Assembly (NCBI GenBank): GCA_964605155.1
Contig: CAZSAK010000001.1
Location: 1-64,000, forward strand
DNA from: CAZSAK01 sp964605155
Lineage (GTDB): Bacteria > Pseudomonadota > Gammaproteobacteria > SZUA-140
Direction of reading: 5' to 3'
DNA: 64,000 nt
Part shown: positions 59,832 through 64,000 of the stretch, one piece after another
Position numbering within the stretch: the first letter of the stretch is position 1
Layout: the number at the start of each line of letters is the position of its first letter
Position numbers and translations under genes: made by a program
The notes under the pieces: model-generated
Databases searched by the model: none
Seen by the model: only the letters and a program-made list of their open reading frames with translations
Told to the model about the DNA's origin: nothing

Positions 59832-61079
59832 ATGCATAATCCCGTGAGTAAAAGCTTAAATCCGGAGATCATCTCTGATAACCCTGTGTTAGCAGACCTG
59901 AAGTCAACAGATGCCACTGCGAATGCCAGTAGCGAGCATCTTCGCAGGATGATTCGTGACGAGATTTTCGCCAATGGTGGAGCAATCAGCTTTGCCCGTT
60001 ACATGCAACTGGCACTCTATGCTCCGGGTTTGGGTTACTACAGCGGCGGCGCGTCAAAGCTCGGAGTACCCGGAGATTTTGTCACGGCGCCGGAGATCTC
60101 GCCATTATTCTCGCACTGCATTGCACGGCAGTGTCAGCAAGTACTGGAAATCATCGGCACAGCGGACATACTGGAGGTCGGTGCCGGGTCAGGGACTATG
60201 GCCTGTGAAATATTGAACACGCTCGAACACGCAGGCACCCTCCCGGATCACTATTTCATACTGGAGGTCAGTGCCGATCTGCGCGAACGTCAGCAGAGAA
60301 TTATCCAGCAGCGCATTCCGCATCTGCAACAACACGTATACTGGCTGGACAGCCTTCCTGACAAGCGTTTCAAGGGAGTAGTGCTTGCCAACGAGTTACT
60401 GGACGCGATGCCGGTTCACCGGGTACATATCGGCAAAGACACCGAACAGGAATATTGTATAAGAATCAGAGAAGATGAATTTGAGTGGTGCCTATCCGAT
60501 ATTGATAATGACAATATACGTCAGCGAACCTGTGACATCCGTCAAATGCTGGGTGGGGTGATCGATGACGACGGTTACATCACCGAGATCAACCTCGCTG
60601 CGGAAAGCTGGATCCGGAGCATTGGGGAATTACTGGATTGTGGTGTGGTTATCATTATCGACTACGGTTTCCATCGTCGTGAATATTATCATCCACAACG
60701 CAGGGAGGGCACGCTGATGTGCCATTATCGCCACCGCAGCCATGCAGATCCCCTGAAACTGACGGGACTACAGGATATCACTTCCCATATCGATTTTACC
60801 GCATTGGCGGAGGCCGGAGACGACACGGGCCTGAATGTTACTGGCTTTACCACCCAGGGCCATTTTTTATTGGCCTGCGGGCTTTTGGAGTTCGCCGAGG
60901 AGAGGCAATCCGGACAAGCTGCCGGATCGCCGATAGAGGCGTTACAACAGGCCCAAGAGATCAAGAAGCTCACGTTACCCCATGAAATGGGTGAGCTGTT
61001 CAAGGTATTAGCCCTGAGTCATGGCATCGATATGCCATTGTTGGGTTTTTCATTGAAGGATGATCGTGCGAGATTATGA
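59832..61079 (+). CDS. MidA/NdufAF7-family SAM-dependent methyltransferase
   Basis: 415 aa. The class I methyltransferase core is recognisable by FARYMQLALYAPGLGYYSGG, GDFVTAPEISPLFSHCIARQ, ILEVGAGSGTMACEIL, VVLANELLDAMPVHRV and the later IIIDYGFHRREYYHPQRREG, which are the hallmarks of the DUF185/MidA family. In mitochondria the homologue NdufAF7 methylates an arginine of complex I; the bacterial substrate is not established. Divergent from the pteridine reductase, convergent with lipA. Confidence 0.92.
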   Translation: MHNPVSKSLNPEIISDNPVLADLKSTDATANASSEHLRRMIRDEIFANGGAISFARYMQLALYAPGLGYYSGGASKLGVPGDFVTAPEISPLFSHCIARQCQQVLEIIGTADILEVGAGSGTMACEILNTLEHAGTLPDHYFILEVSADLRERQQRIIQQRIPHLQQHVYWLDSLPDKRFKGVVLANELLDAMPVHRVHIGKDTEQEYCIRIREDEFEWCLSDIDNDNIRQRTCDIRQMLGGVIDDDGYITEINLAAESWIRSIGELLDCGVVIIIDYGFHRREYYHPQRREGTLMCHYRHRSHADPLKLTGLQDITSHIDFTALAEAGDDTGLNVTGFTTQGHFLLACGLLEFAEERQSGQAAGSPIEALQQAQEIKKLTLPHEMGELFKVLALSHGIDMPLLGFSLKDDRARL

Positions 61080-61092
61080 GTGAGTGTTTTGC

Positions 61093-62064
61093 TCATAGTG
61101 CCACACCCGAAGCCTGCTGATCCGCATGATAGGATGAGCGTACCAGCGGACCGCTCGCCACATTGCTGAAACCTATCTCGTAGCCCAGCCGGGCAAGTTC
61201 ATCAAATTCTTCAGGTGTTACATAGCGGTTCACCGGCAGGTGATATTTACTGGGTTGCAGGTATTGACCGAGTGTCAGCATTTCACAGCGATGTGCATAA
61301 AGATCAACCATCACCTGCTCGATTTCCGCAATTGATTCACCCAGGCCAAGCATCAGCCCAGACTTGCTTGGTATTTCAGGATGTTCCTGCTTGAAACGCT
61401 GTATCAGCTGCAGTGACCATTGATAATCGGCCCCTGGTCTGGCTTGTTTATACAGACGTGGAACCGTCTCCAGGTTGTGGTTGAACACATCTGGTGGCGC
61501 CTGTCGCAGAATATTGAGAGCCCTGTCCATGCGACCGCGAAAATCCGGGACCAGGATTTCGATCCTTGTGGCCGGTGTATGATGACGTATCGCCTGAATG
61601 CAGGCTACAAAGTGGCCGGCCCCACCATCACGCAGGTCGTCACGATCGACAGAGGTGATCACCACATAATTAAGATTCATATCCTGGATTGTCCTTGCCA
61701 GGTTTTCAGGTTCCCGTTGATCGAGAGGTTGCGGTGTCCCGTGTGCTACGTCACAAAATGGACAGCGGCGGGTACAGATATCACCCATGATCATAAAGGT
61801 AGCGGTGCCCTGGCTGAAGCATTCACCGAGATTGGGGCATGAAGCCTCTTCGCATACGGTGTGCAGTTCGTTCGCCCGCAATATCGCTTTCAGCCTCGAT
61901 ACTCCGGCATGACTGTGAGTTCGTGCACGTATCCATCGCGGTTTGCGCAGTGGGTCAGAGGTGGGTTCGATCTTGATCGGGATACGAGCAACCTTTTCCG
62001 CTCCCTTCATCGTCCGCACAGGTCTGGTCTTGTTATGTTGGGTCATTTCATCGATCCTGGTCAT
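61093..62064 (-). CDS. lipA: Lipoyl synthase
   Basis: 323 aa radical-SAM enzyme that inserts two sulfurs into octanoyl-protein. Both cluster motifs are intact: the auxiliary CEEASCPNLGEC and the radical-SAM CTRRCPFCDV. Other blocks: TSVDRDDLRDGGAGHF, NHNLETVPRLY, KSGLMLGLGE and LTLGQYLQPSKYHLPV. Its start overlaps the lipB stop by four bases, so the two lipoate genes are coupled. Confidence 0.97.
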   Translation of the reverse strand: MTRIDEMTQHNKTRPVRTMKGAEKVARIPIKIEPTSDPLRKPRWIRARTHSHAGVSRLKAILRANELHTVCEEASCPNLGECFSQGTATFMIMGDICTRRCPFCDVAHGTPQPLDQREPENLARTIQDMNLNYVVITSVDRDDLRDGGAGHFVACIQAIRHHTPATRIEILVPDFRGRMDRALNILRQAPPDVFNHNLETVPRLYKQARPGADYQWSLQLIQRFKQEHPEIPSKSGLMLGLGESIAEIEQVMVDLYAHRCEMLTLGQYLQPSKYHLPVNRYVTPEEFDELARLGYEIGFSNVASGPLVRSSYHADQQASGVAL

Positions 62065-62771
62065 AGGTCGCCGTCGACTGTGATCATGCCGGATTCCTGT
62101 CGAGGGATCTGAAATGAATGCATATTGTCGATGATTTTATCACTGATCTGTATTTGTTCATAACCAAAATGGCGGGGCAGATGATTGAGTAATTCCACCC
62201 TGACGGTATCGATGTCAACCGATTTCTGAATATCACTGATTTGTGTTATTTCGAGTCCCGCATAGCCACAGGGATTGATGCGTTTGTAAGGTTCGAGATC
62301 CATTGCTACATTGAGACTCAAGCCGTGATAACAACATCCGCGGCGAACACGTAATCCAATGGATGCAATCTTGCTGTTGTTGACGTAGACACCGGGCGCA
62401 TTGGCCCGGCTGGATGAATCAATATCGAAATGCGTCAAACAAGCTATAATACTGTTTTGTATGGAATCTACGAGTGATCTTATTCCGATGGAATGACGCC
62501 GCAGGTCCAGCAGCAGATATGCAACCAGTTGCCCTGGCCCATGATAGGTTACCTGCCCCCCCCGATCCACATGCAGAACGGGAATATTACCTGCATCCAG
62601 GACATGCCGCGTATCCCCCCGCCTGCCGAGTGTAAATACGGGAAAGTGTTCAACAAGCCATATTTCATCTCTGCTGGACACTGCGCGGTGTTCAGTGAAG
62701 CGCTTCATGGCCTTGTAAGTGATCATATAATTTACCCGGCCAAGATGACGTATAACGAGTTCCTTTTTCAT
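62061..62771 (-). CDS. lipB: Octanoyltransferase
   Basis: 236 aa. It moves octanoate from acyl carrier protein to lipoyl domains. Motifs: DEIWLVEHFPVFTLGRRG, DRGGQVTYHGPGQLVAYLLL, GVYVNNSKIASIGLRVRRGC, HGLSLNVAMDLEPYKRINPC with the active-site Cys, and the Lys in NNSKIASIG. Slightly longer at the C-terminus than E. coli LipB. It follows the DUF493 gene by nine bases. Confidence 0.96.
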   Translation of the reverse strand: MKKELVIRHLGRVNYMITYKAMKRFTEHRAVSSRDEIWLVEHFPVFTLGRRGDTRHVLDAGNIPVLHVDRGGQVTYHGPGQLVAYLLLDLRRHSIGIRSLVDSIQNSIIACLTHFDIDSSSRANAPGVYVNNSKIASIGLRVRRGCCYHGLSLNVAMDLEPYKRINPCGYAGLEITQISDIQKSVDIDTVRVELLNHLPRHFGYEQIQISDKIIDNMHSFQIPRQESGMITVDGDL

Positions 62772-62780
62772 GGAGTTATG

Positions 62781-63053
62781 TTACAAGACCATCATAATAT
62801 GTTCACAGGCGGTCAGATCCCGGTAAATGGCGTCAAGTTGGTCCCTGCTCTTTGCCATAATGGTTACGGTGAGTGAAAGGTAATTGCCCTTCCTGCTGGG
62901 CCTGGATCGAACCGCCGCCTCACTCAGATCAGGTGCATGCTTGCGTACAATACTGAATACAATCACATCAAGGTTTTCCCTGCTTTTACCTATTGCCTTA
63001 ATCGGAAATTCACAGGGAAACTTGAACGGTGAATCATCGTGCTGGCTGTACAT
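62781..63053 (-). CDS. DUF493 family protein (YbeD-like)
   Basis: 90 aa ACT-like small protein: FKFPCEFPIKAIGKSRENLD, then SRPSRKGNYLSLTVTIMAKS and the end DQLDAIYRDLTACEHIMMVL, the conserved shape of YbeD. A regulatory role is assumed for the family but not established. Placed between the aminotransferase and lipB in the conserved dacA-ybeD-lipB-lipA order. Confidence 0.95.
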   Translation of the reverse strand: MYSQHDDSPFKFPCEFPIKAIGKSRENLDVIVFSIVRKHAPDLSEAAVRSRPSRKGNYLSLTVTIMAKSRDQLDAIYRDLTACEHIMMVL

Positions 63054-63059
63054 TACTAC

Positions 63060-63923
63060 CTACACAGTCTCCACGGAAGTAATAATGTCCTGTTTATATG
63101 ATCGGTAGAGTTGTGCGATCTTTGACCACATCGCCCCGGGTGCGCCTGAATCAACAGGCTTGCCATCCAGTAATGTCACCGGTATCACCTCCCGTGTCGA
63201 ACTGGTAAGCCAGATTTCATCCGCAGTCTGTAGGTCAAAGAGGGAAATATCTGTCTCTAGTACGCTAATATCATTTTCTTTCGCGAGTTCGATGACCAGG
63301 TCTCGAGTAATACCGGGTAACAGAAAAGATCCTTTGGGCGGGGTTGTCAGTATATTTTCCTTCACAACGAAGACATTACTTGCAGCACCTTCGGTTATCA
63401 AGCCATCACGAACCAGTATTGCCTCCATTGCACCTTTGTCAACAGCCTGTTGACGTAACAGGATATTGGGAAGCAGGGCGATGGATTTAATATGGCAATA
63501 TTTCCAGCGTATGTCATCAACACAGATGGCCGAGATACCCCGTTTCAGGATGTCATCGGCAACCGGTTTGAGAGGATTGGTCATGACAAATACTGTCGGC
63601 GGTATGTGAGTCGGAAAAGCATGGTCACGTGCGGCCACTCCCCGTGTAATTTGCAGATAGATGGACATGTCCCCGCCGCCATTTTTATTAACCAGTTCCG
63701 TCAATATTGTTTTCCATTGGAGGCGATCGAGAGGCTTTTCAAGCCTGATACCTTCAAGGCTATGATCGAGGCGCTGCAGATGATCCTCGAGTCTTAATAA
63801 ACGCCCCTGATAGACCGGAATGACTTCGTATACGCCGTCTGCGAACAGAAACCCGCGATCAAGTGGTGAAATACTGGCATTGGATGCCGGCATAAATTCA
63901 CCATTTAGATAGACAATGGACAT
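63060..63923 (-). CDS. Class IV PLP aminotransferase, probably D-amino-acid transaminase
   Basis: 287 aa, starting IVYLNGEFMPASNASISPLD. The PLP-binding Lys lies in the block KYCHIKSIALLPNILLRQQA, followed by EAILVRDGLITEGAASNVFV and LLPGITRDLVIELA. The substrate profile (D-alanine type versus branched-chain) is judged from the close match to Dat-like proteins and from its location next to dacA, where D-amino acids are relevant. Six bases separate it from the DUF493 gene. Confidence 0.9.
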   Translation of the reverse strand: MSIVYLNGEFMPASNASISPLDRGFLFADGVYEVIPVYQGRLLRLEDHLQRLDHSLEGIRLEKPLDRLQWKTILTELVNKNGGGDMSIYLQITRGVAARDHAFPTHIPPTVFVMTNPLKPVADDILKRGISAICVDDIRWKYCHIKSIALLPNILLRQQAVDKGAMEAILVRDGLITEGAASNVFVVKENILTTPPKGSFLLPGITRDLVIELAKENDISVLETDISLFDLQTADEIWLTSSTREVIPVTLLDGKPVDSGAPGAMWSKIAQLYRSYKQDIITSVETV

Positions 63924-63929
63924 GACTAT

Positions 63930-64000
63930 TTACTGGAAAAAGAGTTTGATCTCGTCCGTGAGTCGCTGGAAAAGTCCTCCTTCACTGACGGAACGCAAGG
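63930..64000 (-). CDS. dacA: D-alanyl-D-alanine carboxypeptidase, C-terminal end (partial)
   Basis: Only the last 22 codons are in the window: LRSVSEGGLFQRLTDEIKLF, then FQ and TAA. The amphipathic helix with RL.D.IKLFF is the usual membrane anchor at the end of PBP5/6-type carboxypeptidases. The neighbours (aminotransferase, DUF493, lipB, lipA) are the canonical downstream genes of dacA, which supports the call. The catalytic domain is beyond the right edge. Confidence 0.75.
   Translation of the reverse strand, partial: LRSVSEGGLFQRLTDEIKLFFQ

Overview
The window looks like a gammaproteobacterial chromosome segment of moderate GC. The evidence is gene order and family content: rpsU-yqeY-dnaG-rpoD, dusB-fis-purH, dacA-aminotransferase-DUF493-lipB-lipA, and tsaD/plsY/folB/folK/pteridine reductase all occur in arrangements familiar from that class. 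The genus cannot be named from the sequence. A run of 100 N (13908-14007) shows that this is a draft scaffold.

Layout. Bases 1-4970 (+) carry the end of cobalamin-dependent methionine synthase, a ferritin-like/VIT metal transporter, proline iminopeptidase, D-aminoacyl-tRNA deacylase and ApaH. Bases 5.2-8.4 kb hold a peroxide/iron stress module: rubrerythrin, a GlpC/HdrD-like Fe-S protein, a DUF3501 protein and a convergent cysteine-free Fur-family regulator. Bases 8.5-12 kb (-) encode HemF, TsaC (without a canonical start codon), PurE and PurD. Bases 12.2-19.6 kb (+) are two large, overlapping, secreted repeat proteins (DUF5122-like propeller repeats plus chitobiase-C-terminal-like modules). 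They sit between purD and purH and so split the purine gene run. Bases 19.6-26.9 kb (-) hold purH, fis, dusB, a DUF3426 protein, prmA, a cyclic-nucleotide-binding/rhodanese protein, a decayed DUF1499 gene and a glutathionyl-hydroquinone reductase.

Bases 27.3-31.7 kb are AT-rich and gene-poor: two small outer-membrane barrels, a degenerate 3' half of a tRNA, inverted repeats, small orphan genes and an intact tRNA (CAU anticodon). This could be an old island integrated at the tRNA. Bases 31.8-37.3 kb (-) are rpoD, dnaG, yqeY, rpsU and moeB, followed by a kelch protein. Bases 38.9-41.3 kb (+) are the molybdopterin genes moaA-C-D-E, followed by a histidine phosphatase.

The most distinctive part is 42.4-56.1 kb, an apparent envelope export locus. 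It encodes an acidic secreted protein with its own promoter and terminator, two paralogous LolA-like periplasmic proteins, a ribbon-helix-helix/zinc-ribbon regulator with a palindromic operator over its own promoter, a DUF1302-like barrel, an MMPL/RND exporter, another barrel, a TPR protein ending in a barrel, and a convergent ABC-2 transporter. The RND periplasmic loop and the ABC ATPase tail both carry unusual Trp/Gln/Asn/Gly/Lys-rich low-complexity segments. The remainder (56.3-64 kb) is housekeeping: tsaD, plsY, folB, folK, pteridine reductase, a MidA-type methyltransferase, lipA, lipB, DUF493, a D-amino-acid aminotransferase and the tail of dacA.
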